64,000 nt of DNA from Salinivirga cyanobacteriivorans (lineage in GTDB: Bacteria > Bacteroidota > Bacteroidia > Bacteroidales > Salinivirgaceae). Position numbers and translations under genes: made by a program. The notes under the pieces were generated by a model, which ran no database searches, was not told the DNA's origin, and worked only from the letters and a program-made list of their open reading frames with translations. Positions 8,005 to 16,545 of the stretch are shown here, one piece after another (the stretch's first letter is position 1; every line of letters starts with the position of its first letter). Location of the stretch: assembly GCF_001443605.1 (NCBI RefSeq), contig NZ_CP013118.1:2367501-2431500 (forward strand). The letters are read 5' to 3'.

Positions 8005-9630
8005 ATGAGAAACCAATATCACATTTTATGCCTTGTGTGCCTGGCAATAGCTATTCTTATGAAAAGTAATACAACTTTGGCAGCAACACAAAAAGGTCCC
8101 CTTGAAAAAGAAACCATTATCGTGGGTGGCGATTATGATTACAAACCTTACACCTACCTTGATAATAACGGGGAAGCCCGGGGCCTGGATGTAGAGATAA
8201 TAAAACAAATAGCTAAAGCCTATGGCTTTAAAGTAGAGTTCCGTTTTACAGAATGGGAAGAAGCTCTCAACAATTTGAAAACCGGTAAAGTTGACCTACT
8301 ACTGGCTACGCTTTACACCGATGTAAGAGATTCTGTTTTTGATTTTACAATTCCATACAATGAAGATCATTACGATATAATCGTACGAAAAAACAGCCCG
8401 ATAGAAGAAATCGGTGATCTTGCAAACAAACAGATTATTTCATTAAAGGGAGATGCTTCTATCAGCCGATTTATTGAACCGATGGCGCTTTATAAAAACA
8501 CCACTGAGGTAGGCTCTTTACCCAAAGCCATTCGATTGTTATCAGAGGGCAATGGCGATGCCGTGTTAGCGCCCTATTCAATAGCCATGCAAACCATTGA
8601 TGATGCCAACATTAAGAATCTCAAACCGGTTGGATATTCTATTATGCCCATTTTGTACCGGTTTGCCGTAAAAAATGGCGATACGGAACTACTTTCAGTT
8701 TTAAACGATGGAATTGATGAACTGAAGGCTACCGGCATAAAAGAGAAGCTGCAAAACGACTTGAAAATTTATCAGCGTAAACAAATATCGGTAATGAAGG
8801 TTCTCCGGTACATTGGCATTGGTCTTATTCCTATTATCATCCTCATCATTATGCTAATTGTTTGGACCCGAATGCTAAGAAAGAGGGTTGCCGAAAAAAC
8901 AAAAAGCCTCCAGGAAAAAACCGATTCGCTTGAGGCCATGATTAAAACAAAAGACAAACTTTTCTCTATTATTGCTCATGACCTCAAAGCTCCTTTCAAT
9001 AGTATTCTGGGCCTATCGGACTTACTGCAGGAAGATGATGACAGTAATGATATTGAACACTCTAAATACCTGGCAAAACATATACACACATCAGCTAAAA
9101 ACACCTTAAATTTACTTGAAAACTTACTGAGTTGGGCCAAAATGCAAACTGGCCAGATGAGCTTTAATCCTGAGATACTGCACTTACAAGACATCACTAA
9201 TAATGTTGCAGACATCATAAATGTCTCGGCAAAAATTAAAAACATCTCCATCGAGCATAGCATTAGTAATGACATACAAATATTTGCTGACAGAAACATG
9301 CTCAGTTCAATACTTTACAACCTTGTAAGTAACGCGATAAAATTCACACCCCAAAATGGCACTGTCAATATCAATGCAGAACAAACAAACACATCAACAC
9401 AAATAAAAATAACCGATAATGGTGTGGGAATCAGCCCTATAAACCAGCAAAACCTCTTTAGCTTAAGCTCAGGCACAACCACCAGAGGAACAGAAAAAGA
9501 AAAAGGCAGCGGTCTGGGACTTATTTTGTGTAAAGAATTCATCGACCAACATAAAGGTCAAATTCATGTGGAAAGCGAAGAAAATATTGGCACCACTTTT
9601 ACCATTGTATTACCATTCCCCAAAAGTTAG
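8005..9630 (+). CDS. Sensor histidine kinase with periplasmic solute-binding (SBP_bac_3) domain
   Basis: The 541-residue membrane protein has a signal peptide (about 1-27), then a family-3 solute-binding domain (about 35-255; VGGDYDYKPYTYLD, GLDVEIIKQIAKAYGF, DLLLATLYTDVRDSVFDF). One transmembrane helix (about 268-290) and a short coiled coil follow. The HisKA H-box carries phospho-acceptor H325 in AHDLKAPFN. The HATPase domain has N443 (NLVSNAIKFTP), D471 (DNGVGI) and the G2 loop GSGLGL (501-506). All catalytic boxes are intact. It has no receiver domain and no adjacent response regulator, so its partner lies elsewhere. The fold suggests sensing of an amino acid or similar small polar molecule in the periplasm; the ligand is not known. 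Confidence 0.9.
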   Translation: MRNQYHILCLVCLAIAILMKSNTTLAATQKGPLEKETIIVGGDYDYKPYTYLDNNGEARGLDVEIIKQIAKAYGFKVEFRFTEWEEALNNLKTGKVDLLLATLYTDVRDSVFDFTIPYNEDHYDIIVRKNSPIEEIGDLANKQIISLKGDASISRFIEPMALYKNTTEVGSLPKAIRLLSEGNGDAVLAPYSIAMQTIDDANIKNLKPVGYSIMPILYRFAVKNGDTELLSVLNDGIDELKATGIKEKLQNDLKIYQRKQISVMKVLRYIGIGLIPIIILIIMLIVWTRMLRKRVAEKTKSLQEKTDSLEAMIKTKDKLFSIIAHDLKAPFNSILGLSDLLQEDDDSNDIEHSKYLAKHIHTSAKNTLNLLENLLSWAKMQTGQMSFNPEILHLQDITNNVADIINVSAKIKNISIEHSISNDIQIFADRNMLSSILYNLVSNAIKFTPQNGTVNINAEQTNTSTQIKITDNGVGISPINQQNLFSLSSGTTTRGTEKEKGSGLGLILCKEFIDQHKGQIHVESEENIGTTFTIVLPFPKS

Positions 9631-9831
9631 CCACGGCGCTCGGCAAGTGAACCCAAATGATACTGCAGTAGTAACTCCAGCGTTTCAGCAAATTGAAATT
9701 ATACCCATAATGGTTTAATCAAAACCACTTAGCCGCTTTTGAGGATTTTGCGAATAAAACCATTCACAGAAGAAGCTTCTCCGGAATTGCCCGAAAGGCA
9801 TTACCAAATCAAAAGAAATTAAAAAATTTCT
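9631..9831. other. Intergenic before the ECF sigma operon
   Basis: No gene or clear terminator was seen. The promoter at 9832-9860 follows directly. Confidence 0.4.
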
Positions 9832-9860
9832 TGTAACTTTTGCGAAACATCATCGTCATA
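9832..9860 (+). promoter_or_regulatory. ECF-type promoter of the sigma factor gene
   Basis: TGTAAC (9832-9837), a 16-base spacer and CGTCATA (9854-9860) have the AAC / CGTC form typical of ECF sigma promoters. The -10 ends 20 nt before the ATG. The same word occurs before the three barrel genes, so it is probably read by the encoded sigma factor. Confidence 0.75.
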
Positions 9861-9880
9861 CAACCGGAAAAGCTGACACC

Positions 9881-10366
9881 ATGACCACAGAGGAATACAA
9901 TCAGAGCGTTGATGAGTACAGTGATGCCGTGTATCGGTTCATGCTCAAAAACACGCAAAACGAAGAGCTTGCAAAGGACATTGTGCAGGAGTCGTTTACC
10001 AAAATGTGGATAAAAAGGAAAGAAATTGATGGCAAAAAAGCCCGATCGTACCTTTTTTCTACCGCATATCATCAAATGATTGATGTGTACCGCAAAGAAA
10101 ACAGAAAAGACGACTTCGAAACAGTGCAGGAGCAAAATTACGCGCACGACGACCAGTACTCCGACCTGAGCGAAGTGCTGAGTGAAGCAGTTAAAAAACT
10201 GCCTGAAATACAGCGTTCGGTTTTAATGCTACGCGATTATGAAGGCTACTCCTACCAGGAAATAGGAGAAATAACCAAACTCAACGAATCGCAAGTTAAA
10301 GTATACATATACCGGGCGAGATTGTATCTGAAGAAATATATTGGTGCAATGGAAAATGTAATATAA
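9881..10366 (+). CDS. ECF-family RNA polymerase sigma factor
   Basis: This is a 161-residue sigma-70-like protein with only regions 2 and 4, the ECF layout. Region 2 includes DAVYRFMLKNTQNEELAKDI and ESFTKMWIKR (residues 16-50). Region 4 carries LPEIQRSVLMLRDYEGYSYQEIGEITKLNESQVKVYIYRAR, abbreviated by its ends LPEIQRSV and YIYRAR, with the SYQEIGE helix-turn-helix. It directs RNA polymerase to promoters such as the TGTAAC-CGTCATA words found here. Its stop overlaps the start of the next gene by one base (TAATG), which is the normal sigma/anti-sigma coupling. Autoregulation is inferred from the promoter motif. Confidence 0.93.
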   Translation: MTTEEYNQSVDEYSDAVYRFMLKNTQNEELAKDIVQESFTKMWIKRKEIDGKKARSYLFSTAYHQMIDVYRKENRKDDFETVQEQNYAHDDQYSDLSEVLSEAVKKLPEIQRSVLMLRDYEGYSYQEIGEITKLNESQVKVYIYRARLYLKKYIGAMENVI

Positions 10367-11598
10367 TGATGAAGATTAACCGAAATAACTACGAAATCTA
10401 TATAATCGACTACCTCGATGGTCAACTTTCAGAGGCAGCTGAGCAAAAGCTTATGCAATTTCTGGAGCAAAACCCTGACCTGAAAGAGGAGTTGGAACTT
10501 ATACAGAACACTTCGCTTCCGGATTCAGATGTGGTTTTTGAAGGTAAAAATGCCCTCAAAAAAAACCTGGAGGATGAGCCCATCAATGATGAGAACATTG
10601 ACGAATGGTGTATTGCTGCAATGGAAGAAGATTTATCGCCGGCAGGAAAAACAAAATTTACCAATGAACTGGAAACCCGCCCGGCATTTAAAAAAATTTT
10701 TGCCAACTATTTAAAAACAAAACTCGAAGCCGAAGAAATTCCATTTCCCGGAGCCAAACCCTGGCAGCTCCCAAACTTTGAAAGCAAACCTGCTTTTGAA
10801 GATGCAGATTACTGGATTATTGCAGCGCTTGAGAATGATCTGACATTGGCACAACGCAATGAGTGGGATAAATTTAAAAAACAAATTAAAGGAATTGATG
10901 AACTGGAAAAAAGTTATCTCGAAACCAAATTAATTCCTGAACAGGTGCTTTATCCAGACAAGCATAAACTCAGAAAGCAGAAAAGTAAAATGCGTTACCT
11001 CTATCCGCTTTCGGGTGTAGCAGCAGCTGCCGCATTATTCTATTTTTTCATCAGTATCGCCAATATCAACGAAAATGCATATAAAGGATATAATAAAAAT
11101 GTAGCGCAAATAGAACAGCAAACTAAAGATGGAAAATATCCTAACCCGGCATTCATCAATCCGGCTATGAAAACACACATGATGAAGACGATTGTACACT
11201 TTTCAGAAGCGCAAAAAGAAAACAAAGACAAAATAAAGGAACTAAAACCACAAAAAATAAAACAAAAATTTGCTACACTAGAGCCGGTGCCAATAAGGCA
11301 AGCCGAAATAGAAAGTTTTGAAAACAAAAAAATACCCGAGCCACAAATGCAAACTGAAGTAATATCGGCTGACGAGGTTATGGAAAAAATGTATGCTCAA
11401 AACAGTCAGCCATCATTTAATGTAAAACCAGAAAATAAACTTACCCTTTTTAAAGCAGCACAAAAAAGCGTAGAAGCAGTAAACAATAAAGTAGGCACGA
11501 AAATGGATCTACAGGCCCAGTATGATGAGCAAGGGAAACGAAAAAAAGTACAATTTTCAACAAGGCTTTTTTCCATTACTAGAACCGTCAACAAATAA
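10366..11598 (+). CDS. Putative membrane anti-sigma factor
   Basis: This 410-residue protein is coupled to the sigma gene by a one-base overlap; a second ATG follows directly, so the start could be one codon later. The cytoplasmic N-terminus begins like many Bacteroidota anti-sigma factors (YEIYIIDYLDGQLSEAAEQK, an acidic zinc-less helix bundle) and contains two similar segments (INDENIDEWCIAAMEEDLSP and DADYWIIAALENDLTL). One transmembrane helix lies at about 213-232 after basic residues. The remainder (about 235-410) is a charged periplasmic part without recognisable domains. The expected role is to hold the sigma factor at the membrane until an envelope signal arrives. No HxxxCxxC zinc motif is present. 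Confidence 0.72.
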   Translation: MMKINRNNYEIYIIDYLDGQLSEAAEQKLMQFLEQNPDLKEELELIQNTSLPDSDVVFEGKNALKKNLEDEPINDENIDEWCIAAMEEDLSPAGKTKFTNELETRPAFKKIFANYLKTKLEAEEIPFPGAKPWQLPNFESKPAFEDADYWIIAALENDLTLAQRNEWDKFKKQIKGIDELEKSYLETKLIPEQVLYPDKHKLRKQKSKMRYLYPLSGVAAAAALFYFFISIANINENAYKGYNKNVAQIEQQTKDGKYPNPAFINPAMKTHMMKTIVHFSEAQKENKDKIKELKPQKIKQKFATLEPVPIRQAEIESFENKKIPEPQMQTEVISADEVMEKMYAQNSQPSFNVKPENKLTLFKAAQKSVEAVNNKVGTKMDLQAQYDEQGKRKKVQFSTRLFSITRTVNK

Positions 11599-11628
11599 TG
11601 TAACATTTTTAAACATTTGTTCGTCATA
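11599..11628 (+). promoter_or_regulatory. ECF-type promoter of barrel gene 1
   Basis: TGTAAC (11599-11604), a 17-base spacer and CGTCATA (11622-11628) begin directly after the stop codon of the anti-sigma gene, 27 nt before the ATG. It gives the barrel gene its own promoter, matching the sigma gene's promoter. Confidence 0.72.
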
Positions 11629-11654
11629 CGCATAAACCAATAAAAACAACCAAA

Positions 11655-12491
11655 ATGAACTATATAACGATAATAATCAGCACCTTAATTCTTTTATCTG
11701 CCTTAAGCACAAAGGCACAGGAGGACACAGTAACAAATGAGCACACACCAGATACCACCTATATTGATTTAAAAAACAAACGTATCATCATCATCGATAA
11801 AGTTGGTGGCAGCTTCGATGATTTTGGCGATAAAGAAGAAGATATCCGTGAAGAGAAAAAACATGAAACCAAAGACTTCGACTCACATTTTGGTGGTATT
11901 GAACTCGGCCTGAATACCTATATGACCCCAGACCAGTCGCTCACCCTTGGAGAAGAACAGTATTATATGGAACTGGAGGACTCCAGGTCACTTGAATTCA
12001 ATCTTAACCTATTCGATGTGGCCATACCTATAATAGATGAACGTGTAGGTTTGGTTTCAGGATTAGGATTCAGTTGGCAAAACTATAAATTTGACAACAA
12101 GCAACTAGTACTGCAAAATGACAGTTCTGTGCTCTATTACGACAGTGTTTCATCAAAAAGCTACAAAAAAAACAAGCTTACCACTGTATTTCTTACAGCG
12201 CCGTTAGCACTTGAATTCCAATTCCCGGCAGGCAGAAAAGATGTATGGTTCCTGATTGGAGGATACGCCGGAGTAAAAATTGGCTCTTATGTAAAACTAG
12301 TCGCCGACGATGATGATAAATCAAAAACGAAGGAAGACTTCCATCTCAACACATTCCGATATGGGTTAAGGGCCGCTATGGGAGTAAACAGCTGGAGTAT
12401 TTATGCCACTTACAGTGCCAAACCACTATTTAAAAAAGATGAAGGACCGGAACTTTATCCGATAAGCGTAGGTGTTGGACTGGCATTTTAA
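11655..12491 (+). CDS. Small outer-membrane beta-barrel protein, paralogue 1
   Basis: The 278-residue protein has a signal peptide (about 1-21, ending STKAQ). A short acidic/charged linker follows (IIIIDKVGGSFDDF, about 40-75), then alternating amphipathic strands typical of the OMP_b-brl family (HFGGIELGLN, GLVSGLGFSWQNYKF, YGLRAAMGVNSWSIYATYS). It ends ISVGVGLAF with the terminal Phe expected for BAM recognition. It is clearly related to the two identical proteins downstream (shared NYKFDNKQLVL, FKKDEGPELYPIS). Its position behind the sigma/anti-sigma pair and its own ECF-type promoter make it a likely target of that sigma factor. Function is unknown. Confidence 0.8.
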   Translation: MNYITIIISTLILLSALSTKAQEDTVTNEHTPDTTYIDLKNKRIIIIDKVGGSFDDFGDKEEDIREEKKHETKDFDSHFGGIELGLNTYMTPDQSLTLGEEQYYMELEDSRSLEFNLNLFDVAIPIIDERVGLVSGLGFSWQNYKFDNKQLVLQNDSSVLYYDSVSSKSYKKNKLTTVFLTAPLALEFQFPAGRKDVWFLIGGYAGVKIGSYVKLVADDDDKSKTKEDFHLNTFRYGLRAAMGVNSWSIYATYSAKPLFKKDEGPELYPISVGVGLAF

Positions 12492-12518
12492 CCTAACTTG
12501 TTTAAAAATATCACCCCT

Positions 12519-12551
12519 GGTCGCAATCGATAAAAAGTTGCAACCTTTTTT
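12519..12551 (+). terminator. Rho-independent terminator of barrel gene 1
   Basis: GGTCGCAA (12519-12526) and TTGCAACC (12538-12545) pair with one mismatch and are followed by six T. Confidence 0.65.
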
Positions 12552-12784
12552 ATAGATATCTCAGAGCCACGGCACCATAACCTTTAGCCCAAAGGAAACT
12601 CTTCCTTAACCTGCATATTTCGCCGATGACACTTTTATTACATCCAATAAAAAGCCTCATCGCGGCGAATTAGCATTTTCTACATCCGTTCTATTGATAT
12701 GTAAGTCCTCCGGACTTAAGAAACACAACGCAGCTTTCGAAAAACACACAGGCAATCAACACAATAAATTAATTCTGATAATGC

Positions 12785-12854
12785 ATTAGTTCTCTGAGTA
12801 GCTCTTTGCGCTGGCAATGTGAGAATCGAAGAGAACGATTCCCGAATCACTAAC
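12785..12854. repeat. Hairpin repeat S, copy 3 (left arm shortened)
   Basis: The right arm AGAGAACGATTC is complete, but the left arm lacks GAATCG as in copy 2. The loop is identical to the other copies. Confidence 0.7.
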
Positions 12855-12884
12855 CCACGCAACACAATTACTCAATCAACTAAT

Positions 12885-13469
12885 TAACTTAATCATTTTA
12901 CCTCTACGCCCTGGTAGGGCAACTTATTTCAAACCACGGGCAACGCCCTGGGTATATCAAGCCCACAGAAAATCGCGGCGTTTGACAAAAATTACCTCCA
13001 TTAAACCACCTCAGCGGCGAAACTTACGATACTAAAGAACAACGCTAGAATCTTTTTGCACACGTTGCATTTCGTGGCGTCACAATACCCGTCAAGGATT
13101 GCGTGAAAACCTCCAATCATCGCATATTTCGCCGATGACACTTTTATTACGTCCGGCAACAATCCATCGCGGCGAATTATCGCCTAATTACAATATTCTA
13201 CCAACATGTCAGCCCTACGGGCTTTCCGTAGCATGCTTTCATAACTATTAAAATAAACGAAACGGTTTTTAATTATAAACTTGAAACCTGAAACCACTCT
13301 TCATCGTCCCAAAGAGGCAATTTATTTCAACCCACAAGCAACGCCCCGAGTTTGATAATGCGTTAGTTGAATCGTTCTCTGAGTAGCTCTTTGCGCTGGC
13401 AATGTGAGAATCGAAGAAAACGATTCCCGAATCACTAACCCACGCAACACAATTACTCAATCAACCAAT
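12885..13469. repeat. 585-bp tandem repeat, unit 1
   Basis: The sequence recurs at +585 (13470-14054) with only scattered changes, for example tctacgcc versus tccacgcc. Junctions lie inside the S/REP blocks, so the exact edges are arbitrary. Confidence 0.75.
13362..13439. repeat. Hairpin repeat S, copy 4 (variant I)
   Basis: GTTAGT/ACTAAC arms with an inner GAATCGTTCTCT arm. The right arm reads aagaAAACGATTC, one pair weaker than copies 5 and 7. Confidence 0.75.
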
Positions 13470-14054
13470 TAACTTAATCATTTTACCTCCACGCCCTGGT
13501 AGGGCAACTTATTTCAAACCACGGGCAACGCCCTGGGTATATCAAGCCCACAGAAAATCGCGGCGTTTGACAAAAATTACCTCCATTAAACCACCTCAGC
13601 GGCGAAACTTACGATACTAAAGAACAACGCTAGAATCTTTTTGCACACGTTGCATTTCGTGGCGTCACAATACCCGTCAAGGATTGCGTGAAAACCTCCA
13701 ATCATCGCATATTTCGCCGATGACACTTTTATTACGTCCGGCAACAATCCATCGCGGCGAATTATCGCCTAATTACAATATTCTACCAACATGTCAGCCC
13801 TACGGGCTTTCCGTAGCATACTTTCATAACTATTAAAATAAACGAAACGGTTTTTAATTATAAACTTGAAACCTGAAACCACTCTTCATCGTCCCAAAGA
13901 GGCAATTTATTTCAACCCACAAGCAACGCCCCGAGTTTGATAATGCGTTAGTTGAATCGTTCTCTGAGTAGCTCTTTGCGCTGGCAATGTGAGAATCGAA
14001 GAGAACGATTCCCGAATCACTAACCCACGCAACACAATTACTCAATCAACTAAT
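13470..14054. repeat. 585-bp tandem repeat, unit 2
   Basis: Near-identical to the preceding unit. The following sequence starts a third unit but diverges after about 60 bp into a different REP arrangement. Confidence 0.75.
13947..14024. repeat. Hairpin repeat S, copy 5 (variant I)
   Basis: GAATCGTTCTCT pairs perfectly with AGAGAACGATTC (12 bp), with outer GTTAGT/ACTAAC. The loop is conserved. Confidence 0.8.
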
Positions 14055-14453
14055 TAACTTAATCATTTTACCTCCACGCCCTGAAAGGGCAACTTACATT
14101 AACCCACGGGCAACGCCCTGGGTATATCAAGCCCACAGAAAATCGCCGCTTTTGACAAAAATTACCTCCATTAAACCATCTCATCGGCGAAAGTTACTAC
14201 CAGAAAATAACACAAGCACATTTTCATGCGCCTAATAATTCCTGGAAATCCATAAGCATTCGTGGATTATGAACCTTCAATACATATTTCGCCGATGACA
14301 ATTTTAACACTTCCAATAAAAAGCCTCATCGCGGCGAATTAGCATTTTCTACATCCGTTCTATTGATATGTAAGTCCTCCGGACTTAAGAAACACAACTC
14401 AGCTTTCGAAAAACACACAGGCAATCAACACAATAAATTAATTCTAATAATGC

Positions 14454-14531
14454 GTTAGTTGGATAGTTCTCTGAGTAGCTCTTTGCGCTGGCATTGTGTG
14501 AATCGAAGAGAACAGGACCCGCATCCCTAAC
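14454..14531. repeat. Hairpin repeat S, copy 6 (variant II)
   Basis: Same GGAT/ATCC arm variant as copy 1. It marks the left junction of the 1632-bp tandem duplication; identity with the second unit begins at its CTAAC end (14527). Confidence 0.78.
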
Positions 14532-14854
14532 CCACGCAACACAATTACTCAATCAACTAATTAACTTAATCATTTTACCTCCACGCCCTGAAAGGGCAAC
14601 TTACATTAACCCACGGGCAACGCCCTGGGTATATCAAGCCCACAGAAAATCGCCGCGTTTGACAAAAATTACCTCCATTAAACCATCTCAGCGGCGAAAA
14701 TTACGATATAAAGAACAATGCAAGAATCTCTTTACGCAAATCGCAATTCCTGGCATCCTTAAAGCTTTAAAGGATTCCATAAGATTTCCAGATCAATACA
14801 AATTTCGCCAACACCCCTCAACCGGCAACAGAAAGCAAAAAAACATCCCCATGC

Positions 14855-14883
14855 TGTAACTAATTTCCAACCTCCCCGTCATA
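14855..14883 (+). promoter_or_regulatory. ECF-type promoter of barrel gene 2
   Basis: TGTAAC (14855-14860), a 16-base spacer and CGTCATA (14877-14883), 30 nt before the ATG. Confidence 0.75.
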
Positions 14884-14913
14884 GAGACAAAATAACCCTT
14901 AAAATCAGAAATT

Positions 14914-15762
14914 ATGAAAACTTTAAACCTAATCTTAGCCTTTACATTGATCACCGCAACACTTTTTGCACAAAAACCCGACAGTACAGCTACACCAACC
15001 ACCACAAAAGACACTTCATACCTGAAGGTCAACGGTAAAGAAATCATTATTATCGAAGACAAAGATGCTTTTGACACCAAATTTGAAGAGTGGGATGATG
15101 ACAATGATTTCTCGAAAATGAATGTGGACATCAGTTGGAATAAAAGATTCGATGGCCATTATGGAGGAATCGAACTGGGTGTAAACAACTACCTTAATTC
15201 AGACATGGAAATGAAGGTACCCGAAGATGGTCAATTCATGGAACTGGACGATTCCAAATCACTGGAGTTTAACTGGAACATTGCCGACGTGGCACTTCCA
15301 ATTGTAAAAAACCGTTTTGGATTGGTTACCGGCCTTGGACTAAGCTGGAACAACTACAAATTTGACAACAAACAGCTGGTGCTGAAAAATGATGGTAATG
15401 AACTTTATGCAGAATATGACAGCGTAAAAACCTATTCAAAAAACAAACTTACCAGTGTATTCCTGAATGTACCCCTAATGCTGGAATTTCAACAACCTGT
15501 TGGAAGTAAGGAACTTTGGATAGCCGTAGGAGGATATGGCGGCGTAAAAATTGGCAGTCACACAAAACTTAAAACCAACGATGGCGACAAAACCAAAGTA
15601 AGAAAAGATTTCCACCTGAACACATTGCGTTACGGATTACGCGCACAAGTCGGATTCGATAGTTTTGGATTGTATTGTAATTATAGCCTACAGTCGCTAT
15701 TCAAAAAAGACGAAGGCCCTGAGTTGTATCCGATAAGTCTTGGTGTTAGCCTGGCATTTTAG
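14914..15762 (+). CDS. Small outer-membrane beta-barrel protein, paralogue 2a
   Basis: The 282-residue protein has a signal peptide (about 1-19, ending ATLFAQ). A Thr-rich linker and acidic segment (EIIIIEDKDAFDTKFEEWDD, about 47-68) precede the barrel strands (HYGGIELGVN, GLVTGLGLSWNNYKF, LWIAVGGYGGVKIGSHTK, YGLRAQVGFDSFGLYCNYS). The last residues ISLGVSLAF end in Phe. It is homologous to paralogue 1 throughout, and its DNA and protein are identical to paralogue 2b 1632 bp downstream. It carries the same ECF promoter and probably answers to the sigma factor at 9881. No substrate can be inferred. Confidence 0.82.
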   Translation: MKTLNLILAFTLITATLFAQKPDSTATPTTTKDTSYLKVNGKEIIIIEDKDAFDTKFEEWDDDNDFSKMNVDISWNKRFDGHYGGIELGVNNYLNSDMEMKVPEDGQFMELDDSKSLEFNWNIADVALPIVKNRFGLVTGLGLSWNNYKFDNKQLVLKNDGNELYAEYDSVKTYSKNKLTSVFLNVPLMLEFQQPVGSKELWIAVGGYGGVKIGSHTKLKTNDGDKTKVRKDFHLNTLRYGLRAQVGFDSFGLYCNYSLQSLFKKDEGPELYPISLGVSLAF

Positions 15763-15786
15763 TCCGGCAACGGAACTACTCAGTAC

Positions 15787-15819
15787 GGGGGTTGTCTTCT
15801 TAGGAGGCAACCCTTTTTT
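15787..15819 (+). terminator. Rho-independent terminator of barrel gene 2a
   Basis: GGGTTG (15789-15794) pairs with CAACCC (15808-15813), followed by TTTTTT. Confidence 0.7.
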
Positions 15820-15839
15820 CAGGTCAAAATAATTGCCTA

Positions 15840-16340
15840 AAATACAAATTTCGCCGATGGCACTTTTAATACTTCCAATTAAAAACCTCATCGCGGCGAA
15901 TTATCGCTTAATTACAATATTCTACCAACATGTCAGCCCTACGGGCTTTCCGTAGCATACTTTCATAACTATTAAAATAAACGAAACGGTTTTTAATTAT
16001 AAACTTGAAACCTGAAACCACTCTTCATCGTCCCAAAGAGGCAATTTATTTCAACCCACAAGCAACGCCCCGAGTTTGATAATGCGTTAGTTGAATCGTT
16101 CTCTGAGTAGCTCTTTGCGCTGGCAATGTGAGAATCGAAGAGAACGATTCCCGAATCACTAACCCACGCAACACAATTACTCAATCAACTAATTAACTTA
16201 ATCATTTTACCTCCACGCCCTGAAAGGGCAACTTACATTAACCCACGGGCAACGCCCTGGGTATATCAAGCCCACAGAAAATCGCCGCGTTTGACAAAAA
16301 TTACCTCCATTAAACCATCTCAGCGGCGAAAATTACGATA
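15840..16340. repeat. REP-like mosaic repeat array 3
   Basis: It contains the TTCGCCGATGG / CATCGCGGCGAA pair (about 15847-15901), the AGCCCTACGGGCT hairpin, S copy 7 and the cgccctgaaagggc / gggcaacgccctgggt pair. It separates the two identical barrel genes and holds the recombination junction. Confidence 0.75.
16086..16163. repeat. Hairpin repeat S, copy 7 (variant I)
   Basis: GAATCGTTCTCT/AGAGAACGATTC perfect inner stem and GTTAGT/ACTAAC outer pairs. It marks the right junction partner of copy 6. Confidence 0.8.
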
Positions 16341-16486
16341 TAAAGAACAATGCAAGAATCTCTTTACGCAAATCGCAATTCCTGGCATCCTTAAAGCTTT
16401 AAAGGATTCCATAAGATTTCCAGATCAATACAAATTTCGCCAACACCCCTCAACCGGCAACAGAAAGCAAAAAAACATCCCCATGC

Positions 16487-16515
16487 TGTAACTAATTTCC
16501 AACCTCCCCGTCATA
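16487..16515 (+). promoter_or_regulatory. ECF-type promoter of barrel gene 3
   Basis: TGTAAC (16487-16492), a 16-base spacer and CGTCATA (16509-16515); duplicated together with the gene. Confidence 0.75.
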
Positions 16516-16545
16516 GAGACAAAATAACCCTTAAAATCAGAAATT

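Larger units (their letters stand above)
12600..14850. repeat. REP-like mosaic repeat array 2 (gene-free)
   Basis: About 2.25 kb without a credible gene. It is built of the same blocks as array 1: cgccctgaaagggc / gggcaacgccctgggt, TTCGCCGATGA / TCATCGCGGCGAA pairs (for example 12607-12670, 13125-13180, 13710-13765, 14283-14340), AGCCCTACGGGCT and AAGTCCTCCGGACTT hairpins, and four S hairpins. It includes a 585-bp tandem duplication. Short reading frames through it are repeated with each unit and are not genes. Confidence 0.8.
14527..16158. repeat. 1632-bp tandem duplication, unit 1
   Basis: The sequence from 14527 to 15993 is identical to 16159-17625 over every base compared, including the complete barrel gene, its promoter and terminator. 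The first difference is T15994 versus G17626. Both ends lie in S/REP repeats, consistent with unequal recombination between them. Confidence 0.9.

Noticed and set aside
14494-14859. 121-residue plus-strand frame with an ERATYINPRATPWV-type segment
   Set aside because: Translation of the REP-like block cgccctgaaagggc...acgccctgg; the same peptide appears wherever the repeat does (for example 25179-25391). Not a gene.
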